From the NCBI GenBank assembly GCA_020343535.1, contig CP070799.1, forward strand, positions 1,782,601 through 1,824,108: a DNA stretch of 41,508 nt, read 5' to 3'. Under the pieces are notes generated by a model that searched no databases, was not told the origin of the DNA, and saw nothing but the letters and a program-made list of their open reading frames with translations. Positions 26,448 to 37,844 of the stretch are shown here, piece by piece (the stretch's first letter is position 1; the number at the start of each line of letters is the position of its first letter). The translations under genes and the position numbers were made by a program. Source of the DNA: Nitrospinaceae bacterium. Lineage in GTDB: Bacteria; Nitrospinota; Nitrospinia; Nitrospinales; VA-1.

Positions 26448-26775
26448 TGAGAATCTTGGTTATTTTTTCAACATGCTCGGCGTTGTCATCGCGCCTGAAA
26501 TCCAGCTCGGGGATGTATTTCAGGTACAGCTTCTTGCCCAGGGCGCCCCGGATAAAGCCGCGCGCGCTCCTCAGGCCTTCGAGGGTCTGCTTTTTTTCTT
26601 CCTCGCTTCCCAGGATGCTGACAAACACCTTGGCATGCTTGAGGTTATCGGTGACTTCCACCTTGGTCAGAGTGGCGAAGCCGATTCTCGGGTCCTTGAG
26701 CCCCTTCTGAATGAGATTGGATATCTCTTCATGCAAGAGTTCCTGAATTCTCTGGGATCGCTTGAATCGCATCAT
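26428..26775 (-). CDS. rbfA: Ribosome-binding factor A
   Basis: 30S maturation factor, a single KH-like domain, 115 residues. MMRFKRSQRIQELLHEEIS is the family N-terminus, followed by DPRIGFATLTKVEVTDNLKHA and the FVSILGSEEEKKQTLEGL segment, then the C-terminal IPELDFRRDDNAEH. The frame is open to 26946, but the extra 57 residues are low-complexity arginine-rich sequence read out of frame through the upstream ylxP gene, so the ATG at 26775 is chosen. That ATG overlaps the ylxP stop in an ATGA arrangement, and the rbfA stop lies 20 bp inside truB. Confidence 0.95.
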   Translation of the reverse strand: MMRFKRSQRIQELLHEEISNLIQKGLKDPRIGFATLTKVEVTDNLKHAKVFVSILGSEEEKKQTLEGLRSARGFIRGALGKKLYLKYIPELDFRRDDNAEHVEKITKILNELHPR

Positions 26776-27089
26776 AATAAGCCTGCCTCCCTGTCGCTGT
26801 CGGTGAGGTGAACGAGGCGAACCTCGTGACCGGTGACCTCCGCCAGATTCATGACCTCGACCGCGTGGAGCAGTTTTTCCATCAGGCCCTCGAGGTACTT
26901 CGCGTCGCTTCCCACCGCGGCGAACCCCAACCGAAGGCTCTGCCACCGGTCCTGATCGTCCACTTCGGCGATGGAAACATTGAATTTATTTTTCAACCGG
27001 TCGCGCACCGCGTTGGCCACCCGGCGCTTTTCCTTGAGCGACCGGTTGCCGTGCAAATGAAACCGGATGGTGCAGCAGGCCACGATCAT
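26772..27089 (-). CDS. YlxP/DUF503 family protein
   Basis: 105 residues. The start MIVACCTIRFHLHGNRSLKEKRRV and the NVSIAEVDDQDRWQSLRLGFAAVGSD block are diagnostic of DUF503 proteins, found between infB and rbfA in many bacteria; the family has an alpha/beta fold and a suspected ribosome-maturation role that is not defined. The gene follows infB by 24 bp and its stop overlaps the rbfA start by four bases. Confidence 0.92.
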   Translation of the reverse strand: MIVACCTIRFHLHGNRSLKEKRRVANAVRDRLKNKFNVSIAEVDDQDRWQSLRLGFAAVGSDAKYLEGLMEKLLHAVEVMNLAEVTGHEVRLVHLTDSDREAGLL

Positions 27090-27113
27090 GTCGACGGTAA
27101 GGGGGGTTCACTC

Positions 27114-29543
<2,430 letters not shown>

Positions 29544-29666
29544 ACAAATCCTCCTTACCACGGTTTTATCGCCAGCTACCTCGCCGGGGGCCTCCCAACC
29601 GTATTTATTCTATGAGTCCCGCTCACGGAGGCCGGTCCATCAGGAAATCCGGCCGGCCCCGGGCGG

Positions 29667-31289
29667 TCAGCCGATGTTCTCCATCTCCTCCATCCTCTGC
29701 CGCGCCTGCTCGATGACGAGGCGGGCCACTTCCTCGGTAATGCCTTCGATGGCGGTGAGCTCCTCGACGGGAGTGATGGAGAGTTCCGCCATCGTCTGGA
29801 ATTCGTTCTCAAGCAGCAGGTCGATGACGGCGGGCTCCACGCCGCCGAGCTCCCGCACGCTAATATCCTCCTCTTCTTCCTCTTCCAGCGTGGCGGTTTC
29901 CACTTCCTCCTCCAGCGGAGCGGCTTCCTCGCCCGCTTCCGGAACCGCAGCGGCTTCCCCGGTGGTTTCCTCCACCCCGGGGGCAACCTCTTTCACTGCG
30001 GCAGCCGCCTCTTCGGCCCTCTGGATCATCTCCTGGCAAAGCTCGATCAGGGCTTCGGCCTTTTTCGGCCCGATTCCAGGGAGCTCGATGAGGCCGTCGA
30101 CGCCGCGCTTCATCACCGCGTCCACCGTCACGAGGTTGTTGGTGAAGAGGATGGTCATCACCTTTTCACCGAGGCCCTTGGCGGATTTCACGGTTTCCAG
30201 GAAATCCTCGGCCGGCTCGGCTTTCTTGCTGAGAAACGCCGAAGCGGCCCCCAGGCCGACACCCTCGGATTCGCCCTTGATATCGATTTTCCACTTGACC
30301 AGCTTGGCGGCGAGGCGCACGTTCTGCCCCTTTTTGCCGATGGCGAGGGACATCTGGTCGTCGGCCACGATGACCGTCATGTGGTTCTCTTCCGGGTCCA
30401 TGATGATGCGCGAAATCTTCGCCGGGCTGAGCGCGTTGCGGATGTAGGTCTGCGGGTCCTCTGAATATTCGACGATGTCGATCTTCTCGCCGCGCAGTTC
30501 CTGAACGATGGACTGCACCCGCATGCCTCGCATGCCCACACAGGCACCGACGGCGTCGATATCCCGGTCGTTGGACCTCACCGCGATCTTGGTGCGGCCG
30601 TTGGGCTCGCGCACGATGCCCATGATCTCCACCATGCCCTCGCTGATTTCGGGAACCTCCAGCTCGAACAGCCGCTGAATCAGCCCCACATGCGTCCGCG
30701 ACAGGATCACGCTGGCGTTCTTCGCCGTTTTTCTGACATCCAGAACGTACGCGCGAATCCTCTCGCCGCGATTGAATGTCTCGCGGAACACCTGCTCGCG
30801 CCGGGGCAAGACCCCCTCGGCCTTGCCGAGTTCGACGATGAGGTCGCCGTGCTCGTAGCGCTGAACGATGCCATTGACAAGCTCGCCCTTCTTGTCGATA
30901 TAGTCGTGATAGGTGATGTCGATTTCCGCCTCGCGCACTTTCTGTAATATCACCTGCTTGGCGAGCTGGGCGGCAATGCGGCCGTAATTCTCGAGAAACT
31001 GGCGCACCGCGAGGTGGTCCCCCACTTCGGCGTCGGACAGCATCTCCCGCGCCTCGGCGAGGCTGATCTCCTCGTGCGGGTTCTGGACGGTTTCGACCAC
31101 CGTTTTTTCCGAATAGATCTCGATTTCCCCGGTCTCTTCGTTCAGCTCACTGGTCAGGTTCCGGGCGTCCGGCAGCCGCTTGCTGGCCGCAGCCACCATG
31201 GCGCTGGTCAGCGCTTCGATGAGGATCTCTTTATCTATCCCCTTTTCGCGGCTGAGTTGTTCGATGATGTTGACGACTTCGCTGTTCAT
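29667..31289 (-). CDS. nusA: Transcription termination/antitermination factor NusA
   Basis: RNA polymerase-binding factor modulating pausing, termination and antitermination. 540 residues: N-terminal polymerase-binding domain (to about 125), S1 domain (GELVNGIVQRYEHGDLIVELG), KH1 (ACVGMRGMRVQSIVQEL) and KH2 (AIGKKGQNVRLAAKL), then helix-hairpin-helix repeats in an acidic C-terminal tail (IELPGIGPKKAEALIEL and a second copy, GIT EEVARL). The tail is longer than in Bacillus and resembles the AR repeats of proteobacteria. It starts 13 bp after rimP. The start is ATG 31289. Confidence 0.97.
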   Translation of the reverse strand: MNSEVVNIIEQLSREKGIDKEILIEALTSAMVAAASKRLPDARNLTSELNEETGEIEIYSEKTVVETVQNPHEEISLAEAREMLSDAEVGDHLAVRQFLENYGRIAAQLAKQVILQKVREAEIDITYHDYIDKKGELVNGIVQRYEHGDLIVELGKAEGVLPRREQVFRETFNRGERIRAYVLDVRKTAKNASVILSRTHVGLIQRLFELEVPEISEGMVEIMGIVREPNGRTKIAVRSNDRDIDAVGACVGMRGMRVQSIVQELRGEKIDIVEYSEDPQTYIRNALSPAKISRIIMDPEENHMTVIVADDQMSLAIGKKGQNVRLAAKLVKWKIDIKGESEGVGLGAASAFLSKKAEPAEDFLETVKSAKGLGEKVMTILFTNNLVTVDAVMKRGVDGLIELPGIGPKKAEALIELCQEMIQRAEEAAAAVKEVAPGVEETTGEAAAVPEAGEEAAPLEEEVETATLEEEEEEDISVRELGGVEPAVIDLLLENEFQTMAELSITPVEELTAIEGITEEVARLVIEQARQRMEEMENIG

Positions 31290-31302
31290 GATGGTCTTGA
31301 TT

Positions 31303-31764
31303 CTAAAACTCGATGATCAATCGGGCCTGGGCAATGCCCTTCAAGGGAATTTCCCTCACGACCCCTTCGTCATCCAGATAAAGGGTTTGATTCTCGCAAC
31401 CGGCGATCCGGCCTTCAAAACTCTTCCGGTTCTCGATGGCCGAAAAGGTTTTGACGGTGATCCGCTTGTTCACGAATCTTAAAAAATCCCGCTCGTTTTT
31501 CAAGGGGCGGTCGAGGCCCGGAGAGGACACCTCGAGGACATACCGGGTAGGCACCAGGTTTTCAACGTCGATCAGATCCTCGACTTTACGGCTGATTTTC
31601 TGGCAATCGTCGAGGGTAACGCCCGACGCCTTGTCGATCAGAATCCGCAGCGTCCACTCCCGCCCGGTTTTCTTGTATTCAACATCGACGAGTTCGAGGC
31701 CCTCCTCCTCCACCAGCGGCGTCACCAGTTCCAAAACTGTTTGAGATATTGAAGCTTTGGTCAT
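31303..31764 (-). CDS. rimP: Ribosome maturation factor RimP
   Basis: Needed for 30S assembly. 153 residues. LELVDVEYKKTGREWTLRI, the DCQKISRKVEDLIDVE helix, and the diagnostic block YVLEVSSPGLDRPL identify the family, and a C-terminal SH3-like domain follows. First gene of the nusA operon: a strong terminator behind proS lies 67 bp upstream, so a promoter should lie at about 31765-31830, but I cannot point to a convincing hexamer pair. Confidence 0.97.
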   Translation of the reverse strand: MTKASISQTVLELVTPLVEEEGLELVDVEYKKTGREWTLRILIDKASGVTLDDCQKISRKVEDLIDVENLVPTRYVLEVSSPGLDRPLKNERDFLRFVNKRITVKTFSAIENRKSFEGRIAGCENQTLYLDDEGVVREIPLKGIAQARLIIEF

Positions 31765-31828
31765 ATCCCCCGAGGGGTCAGGCGATCTCGCACGGCCGCA
31801 TTTGGCCTTCTGAACCCGGAGCGAATAC

Positions 31829-31860
31829 TAAAAAAAAATGCGGGGTAGAAACCCGCATTT
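31829..31860 (-). terminator. Strong rho-independent terminator between proS and rimP
   Basis: On the minus strand AAATGCGGG (31860-31852) and CCCGCATTT (31844-31836) form a nine-base-pair stem with a seven-base loop, followed by a run of T (plus strand A at 31830-31838). It ends the proS transcript 90 bp after its stop and isolates the rimP-nusA operon. Confidence 0.9.
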
Positions 31861-31949
31861 CATTAACGAGCCAGAGGTTGTCGCCTAATACTACTAAATC
31901 GGCACTATCGTTGCAAGAAAATTCTGGGTGGCGGGAGCCCCCGCGGGGA

Positions 31950-33653
31950 TCAGAGCGCCCGCAAAAGAGACACCACTTCGGAGACTGCGCCGGACAGGGG
32001 CTTGAGCTCGGAAACATTTGTTTTTCTTACCTTGATTTCAACCTGGCCGTTTTCGAGATTTTTCGGGCCGAGGATGATTTGCAAGGGCGCCCCGAGCAGG
32101 TCGGCATCGTTGAGCTTGACGCCGAGGCGGTCGGACCGGTCGTCGAGCAGGGCCTCCACCCCGGCATCCCACAGCGCCCGGTAGAGGGTGTCGCTCGCCT
32201 CGCGTACGCTCTCGTTGGAGTAATTGACTGGAATCACCATCACTTGAAAGGGAGCGATTGGCGCCGGCCACACGATGCCCCGCTCGTCGTGGTTCTGTTC
32301 GATGGCGGCGGCGGCGGTGCGCCCCACGCCAATGCCGTAGCATCCCATTTCCATGGGGGTTTCCTTCCCCTGGGGATCGAGGAAATTGGCCTTCATGACG
32401 CGGCTGTACTTGTTTCCCAGAATGAAGATGTGCCCGACCTCGATGCCCCGCCGGACCTGGTAGAGACCCGGACAGTGCGGGCAAGAGTCCCCCGCGCGCA
32501 CCTCGCGCAGGTCGCCCGCTTTCTCCACCTCGAAATCCCGCCCGGCGGACACGCCGGTGAAATGGGCATCCTGCTTGTTGGCGCCGGTGATGAAACTCCC
32601 CAGAGCGGTCACTTCCCGATCCGCATAAATCTTTAGGCCGAGTCCCACCGGCCCCACATAACCCACAGGGGGGCCGTCGATGCTTGCGATGTCCACCTCG
32701 CTTGCGGGATGCGCCCATTCGCAGCCGATCAGGTTCTTGAGCTTGATGGGGTTGAGTTCGCGGTCACCGCGCACCAGCCCCGCCACCATGCCGCGATCGG
32801 TTTCAAAGAGGAGCGTCTTGACGATGCGCTCGGCGGGCTGCGACAGAAACCAGGCCACCTCCTCCACCGATTTTTTGCCCGGCGTCGCCACCTCCCGAAG
32901 CTCTTCCCCGGGCTGGCCGTTTTCTCCCTCGGGCGGCCTGGCCGCGGCCATTTCAAGGTTTGAGGCGTAGCCGCACTGGTTGCAGAACCCGATCCGGTCC
33001 TCGCCGGAATCGGCGAGAACAGCGAACTCGTGTGAAAAACTGCCACCGATGGTGCCCGAGTCTGCCTGCACCTTGACGAAGGTGAGACCGCAGCGCTCGA
33101 AAATGTTGGCGTAGGCCTGAGCCATCTGGCCGTAGGTTTCGCGCGCGCTGTCCACATCGACATGAAAGCTGTAGGCATCCTTCATCATGAATTCGCGGCC
33201 ACGCATAAGGCCGAAGCGCGGACGCACCTCGTCGCGGAATTTGGTCTGGATCTGGTACAGGGTGAGCGGAAGGTTCCGGTACGACTTGACCTCGCGGCGC
33301 ACGATATCGGTGATGACCTCCTCGTGCGTCGGCCCGTAGCAGAATTCGCGGTCGTGCCGGTCCTTGATGCGCAACAGTTCCTTGCCGTAAAAACTCCAGC
33401 GGCCGCTCTCCACCCAAAGCTCCGAGGGCTGGATGCTCGGCAGGAACACCTCCTGCCCGCCAATGGCGTCCAACTCTTCGCGGATGATGCGCTCGATTTT
33501 CCTCAGCACGCGCAGCCCGAGCGGCAGGATCGAATAGATCCCCGAAGCGAGTTGCCGGATCATCCCCGCCCGAACCATGAGCTTGTGGCTCACCACTTCG
33601 GCGTCGGCGGGGGATTCCTTGAGAGTGGGAATGAGCATCTGGGAATAACGCAT
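31950..33653 (-). CDS. proS: Prolyl-tRNA synthetase, bacterial type
   Basis: Class II aminoacyl-tRNA synthetase of 567 residues. Motif 1 lies in LASGIYSILPLGLRVLRKIE, motif 2 is in TKFRDEVRPRFGLMRGREFMMKDAYSF, and motif 3 in GCYGIGVGRTAAAAIEQ. An editing domain of the bacterial INS type lies between motifs 2 and 3 (residues about 225-400, with VKTLLFETDRGMVAGLVRGDRELN). C-terminal anticodon-binding domain ends the protein. Lies 33 bp after aepX and before a strong terminator. Confidence 0.97.
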   Translation of the reverse strand: MRYSQMLIPTLKESPADAEVVSHKLMVRAGMIRQLASGIYSILPLGLRVLRKIERIIREELDAIGGQEVFLPSIQPSELWVESGRWSFYGKELLRIKDRHDREFCYGPTHEEVITDIVRREVKSYRNLPLTLYQIQTKFRDEVRPRFGLMRGREFMMKDAYSFHVDVDSARETYGQMAQAYANIFERCGLTFVKVQADSGTIGGSFSHEFAVLADSGEDRIGFCNQCGYASNLEMAAARPPEGENGQPGEELREVATPGKKSVEEVAWFLSQPAERIVKTLLFETDRGMVAGLVRGDRELNPIKLKNLIGCEWAHPASEVDIASIDGPPVGYVGPVGLGLKIYADREVTALGSFITGANKQDAHFTGVSAGRDFEVEKAGDLREVRAGDSCPHCPGLYQVRRGIEVGHIFILGNKYSRVMKANFLDPQGKETPMEMGCYGIGVGRTAAAAIEQNHDERGIVWPAPIAPFQVMVIPVNYSNESVREASDTLYRALWDAGVEALLDDRSDRLGVKLNDADLLGAPLQIILGPKNLENGQVEIKVRKTNVSELKPLSGAVSEVVSLLRAL

Positions 33654-33686
33654 CGGGGAGCCTGCCTCTTTTCTTAAGAATTTACT

Positions 33687-35423
33687 TTAGCTAAGTTGGA
33701 GGAACTCGTTGACTAGCTTTAGATCTTCGCCTCGGTGAATTTCCAGCCATCCTTGATGGATCTCCATGAAATGGACGCGAAAACCGCGGTCGATCATCTC
33801 CTGGATGATGTCCGTGAAGTTCAGGCGCGACACATCGTCGGCCTCGTGGAACCGTCCCTGGAAGTTCTCGGTGCAGTCCTGATAGGTCGCCATCAGCTGT
33901 TCGGCGCCAGTGCGCGAGAACCGGGCGAGCCCGATGAATTCGTGCGTGGCCGTCTCCGGCGGCAAATTGGCGCCAATTCGCTCGACGAGGTGCTCTCCGG
34001 CGAAGCTGATCCTGCGGCGGCTCGGCCGGTGCTTGCGCTTGCTGACGATGAAATCCAGCGCCTTTCCGCCTTCATACTTGTGATACTGGGTGGTGTTGTC
34101 GGCCACCAGCACGATGTCCTCGCGGCAGTCGAGGAGCTTGCCGATGATGTGATCCTCAAGAAGGATATCGGCGTAAAGCATCAGAAAACCGTTGTGCATT
34201 TTATCGCGCGCCACCATCAGGCTGTGCATCATCGAGCCGTTCTCATAATCCTTGTTCTCCAGGATGGCCACCCCCTCGGCGCGCATTTGATCGCTGGCAT
34301 AGCCCGCCACCACGGTGATGTCGTTCAGGTGGTTGGTCGCGAGAGAGGCGACCTGCCGGTCGAGCAGCGTGCGCCCGGCGATATCCAGCATCGCCTTGGG
34401 CCGGCCGTTCAGCAGGGGTTTCAGCACTTCGTCCTCGCCGGCGGCGGGGATGATGACCGCAATGTTGCCCGCCTGGCCTTCGCGCTGGTCCTTTTCCTTG
34501 ACGTCGAGAAAACCCACCGCGCGGAAGATATCCCGCACCGGGGCGCACAGAGGATCGGCCTCCAGCGACCGCTGGTTGAGCAGAATGGCCCGGCTGACCT
34601 CGACCATCGACTGGTACGCCGCGCGCAGAAGATGGTTGGCGTAGATCAGCACGCGGAACCCCTTTTGGGCCAGCTCGTCCTCGGTGAGGTGGTTGTAGGT
34701 GGTGGGCACGCAAACGAGCGGCTTGTCTAGACCGAGCTCCGTGAGAAGATCGCCGTAAGCCTCGGCAAAGCGGAAAAGCTCGTCCGGATTCTTGGATTTC
34801 GAGTGAATCATGATGCCGTCGACACCGGCCTGCAGGTAGGTGCGCGCCCGGGAAAGCGCATCTTCCAGGGGAAATCCAGCAATGAAACTCTCGATTCTCG
34901 CGATTATGAGAAAATCGCCCGTCAACTGGACCGCCTTGCCGCGGCGGATTTTTTGCGCGAACACCTCCGGGTCCTGCAGGGTCTGCGAAACGCCGGCTTC
35001 CAGGCTGTTCCGCTTCGGGAACACCTTGTCCTCAATGATCACCGCCGAAACGCCGGCGCGCTCCAGCTTCGACACCATGTATTCGAAGTTGTTCGCGTCG
35101 CCGCCGGTGTCGCCGTCGACAATCATCGGCTTTTCGGTGACCGCCAGAATTTCCTGGATCGTCGTCAGGCGCGAGTCGAACCCCACAACTTCGATATCGG
35201 GATGGCCCTTCGACGCCGAGTCCGTCAGGCTGCTTTCCCAGAGGGCGTCGAACTCGCGGATCACCGGCTGGCCCTTATCCTCGCCCTCGATGCGGGCGCT
35301 GCCGCCAACGATGCCGCTCAAGCCGTTGTGCGCCTCGATGACGCGGATCAGCCGGTTTTCTCGGAGCAAGGCTTTGAGCTTGCCGCGTCTTGCTTCGGGC
35401 AGAATGTTGTTTAGAAGGGTCAT
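33687..35423 (-). CDS. aepX: Phosphoenolpyruvate mutase fused to a nucleotidyltransferase-like domain
   Basis: Phosphoenolpyruvate mutase makes the C-P bond of phosphonates. The N-terminal domain (to about 310) has the metal-site DGDTGG (103-108) and the diagnostic E131-D-K ... N139-S140 motif (EDKVFPKRNS), which separates mutases from methylisocitrate and other lyases. From about 320 a nucleotidyltransferase-like domain follows (IPAAGEDEVLKPLLNGRPKAMLDIAG), where the expected glycine/arginine nucleotide loop is altered. Such fusions are known in phosphonate cytidylyltransferases (PntC type). The start ATG 35423 overlaps the stop of the upstream 87-residue gene (ATGA); the open frame to 35573 is dismissed. 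No phosphonopyruvate decarboxylase or transaminase is in the window, so the product is unknown. Confidence 0.9.
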   Translation of the reverse strand: MTLLNNILPEARRGKLKALLRENRLIRVIEAHNGLSGIVGGSARIEGEDKGQPVIREFDALWESSLTDSASKGHPDIEVVGFDSRLTTIQEILAVTEKPMIVDGDTGGDANNFEYMVSKLERAGVSAVIIEDKVFPKRNSLEAGVSQTLQDPEVFAQKIRRGKAVQLTGDFLIIARIESFIAGFPLEDALSRARTYLQAGVDGIMIHSKSKNPDELFRFAEAYGDLLTELGLDKPLVCVPTTYNHLTEDELAQKGFRVLIYANHLLRAAYQSMVEVSRAILLNQRSLEADPLCAPVRDIFRAVGFLDVKEKDQREGQAGNIAVIIPAAGEDEVLKPLLNGRPKAMLDIAGRTLLDRQVASLATNHLNDITVVAGYASDQMRAEGVAILENKDYENGSMMHSLMVARDKMHNGFLMLYADILLEDHIIGKLLDCREDIVLVADNTTQYHKYEGGKALDFIVSKRKHRPSRRRISFAGEHLVERIGANLPPETATHEFIGLARFSRTGAEQLMATYQDCTENFQGRFHEADDVSRLNFTDIIQEMIDRGFRVHFMEIHQGWLEIHRGEDLKLVNEFLQLS

Positions 35424-35683
35424 GTTTTGACGCTCAATCGCTCTCGCACCCAGGAAGGGAGATAAACCGCCTCCAGATCGAACCGGGAAAGCGCTTCCAG
35501 GATGATATTGACTTGCTCGGCGGGGTGCAACCGCCGGTCGAGAAGGATAAGGTCCTGCCCTCTCAACCGGCAATAACCGCCGCGCGTGGGAAACTCATCG
35601 TCGCCCAGGTTGCCCGCCTCAATGGCGATGGACAACCGGGCGGCGGTGTTTTTCAGATCCTCCAACTGGTGTTCTGGGTCCAT
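35420..35683 (-). CDS. Small conserved-looking protein of unknown function, 87 residues
   Basis: Soluble, with a core LGDDEFPTRGGYCRLRGQDLILLDRRLHPAEQVNIILEALSRFDLEAVYLP. This pattern (GGxCRLRG, then LLDRRLxPxEQ, then FDLExVYLP) resembles a short family of unknown function I recall from other bacteria, but I cannot name it. The stop overlaps the aepX start as ATGA, which supports translation and coupling. There is no good Shine-Dalgarno site before ATG 35683; an upstream reading frame with a good one is noted among the findings. It lies 89 bp after rseP. Confidence 0.75.
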   Translation of the reverse strand: MDPEHQLEDLKNTAARLSIAIEAGNLGDDEFPTRGGYCRLRGQDLILLDRRLHPAEQVNIILEALSRFDLEAVYLPSWVRERLSVKT

Positions 35684-35772
35684 CGGGCAGGTGACGGGTG
35701 GGTTGGGATTTCTCGCGTCCGCCTAGCGGCAGACATGAAAAAATCCTTTATATTTTGAATGTTTAAAAATTA

Positions 35773-37146
35773 TCAGTTAATAATCCGCATGATATCGTTA
35801 TAGAAAGCGAAGATCATAAGGCTGATGAGCATGAACAAGCCCACCTGCTGGGCGCGCTCGCGGCTTTGTTCGCTGAGCGGCCGGCCCTTGGCCATTTCGA
35901 TCAGGAAGAACAGGATGTGGCCGCCATCGAGCACCGGGATAGGCAGCAGGTTGAGCAGCCCGAGGTTGATGCTGAGCAGCGCTGTCAGTCGAATGAGTTC
36001 GCTCAGGCCCTGCTCGGCGTATTCCCCGTAAACCTGGAAAATGAGAATAGGGCCGCCGATGGTGTCGGCGGAAATGGACCCCACGATCAGGCTCTTCAGG
36101 CTGACGCCGATCATGTAGGTGAGACGTCCGGTTTCCACCAGGCCGCGCCAGAGAGCTCCGAGCACTCCGTATTGTTCGAGAACCATCTCGCCGCTCATGC
36201 CGATGCCGATCAGGCCGATCTCGACCTTGTTGCCCTTCTCGTCTTCCACCACTTTGGATTCCGGAGTAACGGGAATCAGAAGCTCTTCACCGTTCCTGCG
36301 AACGCGGAAAGTCACCTCCTGCCCCGGCTTGTCCACCGCGGCGGTTTTGAGCTCGGCCCATCCCAGGATGGGCTGGTCGTCCACCGCAAGCAAGTGGTCG
36401 CCTTCCAGGAGACCGGCGCGGTCGGCGGCGGAGCCCTTCTTGACGAAGGTGACGTGGGTCACCAGCGGGCTGATGCCAATGAGACCGACGTTTTTCTTGT
36501 CACCGAACAGGGTGGTGACCTCTTCCGAAACCGGAGTGATAGTGAAATTGAGCGGCCCGGGAGCCCCCTCGCGCTCAACCTTGAAATTGAGTGCCTGGCC
36601 CGGCGCATTATGGACGATTTTCTGCAGGTCATCCCAGAAACGGACCTCCTGCCCGCCGATCTCGACGATGCGATCTCCCGCCTGGAGCCCCACCAGCTGA
36701 GCGGGGGATTTGTCCTTGATGGCGCCCGTCACCAAGCCGAGGGTCTCCACCCCCACCATGTACACCACGCAGTATATAGCCACGGCGAAGAGAATGTTGA
36801 AGAGAGGACCGGCGAAGGCGATGGCCAGGCGCGACAGCACCGGAGCGCCGGCGAACGAGCCTGGCTCCTTGAGCGAAGCATCGTCGTAGTCCTCGCCCTT
36901 CATCTTGACGTAACCGCCGAGGGGAATCGCCGAAATCAGGTATTCGGTGCCACCGGACTTGAAGCCCAAAAGTTTCGGCCCGAAACCGAGGCTGAATTTT
37001 TCCACCACCACGCCCACCTTGCGGGCCACCAGAAAATGCCCCAATTCATGCACGAAGATCAGGGCCGCGAGGCCAGCGAGAAAAACCAGCATCTTCAGTC
37101 CAAATCCGGCAAGGGCATCGAGGGTAAAAAGGGACGTTTCAAGCAT
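35773..37146 (-). CDS. rseP: Site-2 zinc metalloprotease, RseP family
   Basis: Intramembrane protease that cuts anti-sigma factors and remnant signal peptides. 457 residues. The zinc site HELGH (33-37) is in the first helix, and the third ligand is in the C-terminal NLLPIPVLDGGHI block. Between lie two PDZ domains (AQLVGLQAGDRIVEIGG and ADRAGLLEGDHLLAVDD), as in E. coli RseP. SLGFGPKLLGF is also conserved. It follows lolA by 20 bp. The usual neighbours dxr, cdsA and bamA are absent; purN and lolA lie upstream instead. Confidence 0.96.
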   Translation of the reverse strand: MLETSLFTLDALAGFGLKMLVFLAGLAALIFVHELGHFLVARKVGVVVEKFSLGFGPKLLGFKSGGTEYLISAIPLGGYVKMKGEDYDDASLKEPGSFAGAPVLSRLAIAFAGPLFNILFAVAIYCVVYMVGVETLGLVTGAIKDKSPAQLVGLQAGDRIVEIGGQEVRFWDDLQKIVHNAPGQALNFKVEREGAPGPLNFTITPVSEEVTTLFGDKKNVGLIGISPLVTHVTFVKKGSAADRAGLLEGDHLLAVDDQPILGWAELKTAAVDKPGQEVTFRVRRNGEELLIPVTPESKVVEDEKGNKVEIGLIGIGMSGEMVLEQYGVLGALWRGLVETGRLTYMIGVSLKSLIVGSISADTIGGPILIFQVYGEYAEQGLSELIRLTALLSINLGLLNLLPIPVLDGGHILFFLIEMAKGRPLSEQSRERAQQVGLFMLISLMIFAFYNDIMRIIN

Positions 37147-37166
37147 GAGTCGTTTCGCTAAAGTGA

Positions 37167-37844
37167 TTAAGGGTTGCCTGTGTAATCCAGGAGTTCTGCG
37201 TCCGCAGGAATTTGAAACTGGAAGGTCGAGTCAGGAATATCGATATTGATCTGTATATTCTGGAACCGCATCTCCGTCCGATTGCCTAATTTATCATACA
37301 CGGTCGATCCCACGATTTGAAAGTTTTTATTCTCGGTGTGCAGGAGGAGCTTTTCCAGGGTCTGGTCCGCCTGTTTCGGCGACAGCACCAGCGTGATTTC
37401 GGTGGCTTCGCGGACCACCCGCAATACATCGAACGCGTCGGTCAGCTTGCCCTGCCCGGCCAGAAACAGGGCCGGCGTGTTGGAGGAATAGATGCTTTCA
37501 AGCGCCATCTTGGTAACTTGGTTGTCGTCCGGCAGGTACAACCAGAGCGTTTTCTGGTCGCTCACCAGGACCTGCGGGTCCGGCGCGTTATACACCCACT
37601 TCATGCGTCCGGGTTTCTTGATCTCCACGTCGCCACGGGCCTCCAACGTCTGGCTCATCATCTTGACGTAGGATTTCTGCACGAAGGTGGCGCGGAAGGT
37701 GACGGTCTCCTCGTATTTTTTCTGAATGGCAAGAATGGCCTTCTGCTCCTCGCTCGCGGCCTGCGCCAAGGATGCCACGGCCCCGTCGTGAAACAGGCCG
37801 AAGAGCGCGGCAAGACACATAATGATGCGGGCGGGAAACAGCAA
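37167..37844 (-). CDS. lolA: Outer-membrane lipoprotein carrier protein LolA
   Basis: Periplasmic chaperone that moves lipoproteins from LolCDE to LolB or the outer membrane. 225 residues with an N-terminal signal peptide (about 1-28, ending in AQA-A). The fold signatures are FRATFVQKSY, PGRMKWVYNAPDPQVLVSDQKTLWLYLPDDNQ and the later NQIQINIDIPDSTFQFQIP-like strand. The start used is TTG at 37844, directly after the purN stop (TGATTG); ATG at 37820 is an alternative that would shorten the signal peptide. Its presence is good evidence for an outer membrane. Confidence 0.9.
   Translation of the reverse strand: MLFPARIIMCLAALFGLFHDGAVASLAQAASEEQKAILAIQKKYEETVTFRATFVQKSYVKMMSQTLEARGDVEIKKPGRMKWVYNAPDPQVLVSDQKTLWLYLPDDNQVTKMALESIYSSNTPALFLAGQGKLTDAFDVLRVVREATEITLVLSPKQADQTLEKLLLHTENKNFQIVGSTVYDKLGNRTEMRFQNIQINIDIPDSTFQFQIPADAELLDYTGNP

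Noticed and set aside
26776-26946. 57-residue N-terminal extension of rbfA
   Set aside because: Arg/Gly-rich out-of-frame reading of ylxP; the ATGA overlap at 26775 is the natural start.
35424-35573. 50-residue N-terminal extension of aepX
   Set aside because: Pro/Arg-rich, overlaps the 87-residue gene, and the mutase family starts at the ATG at 35423.
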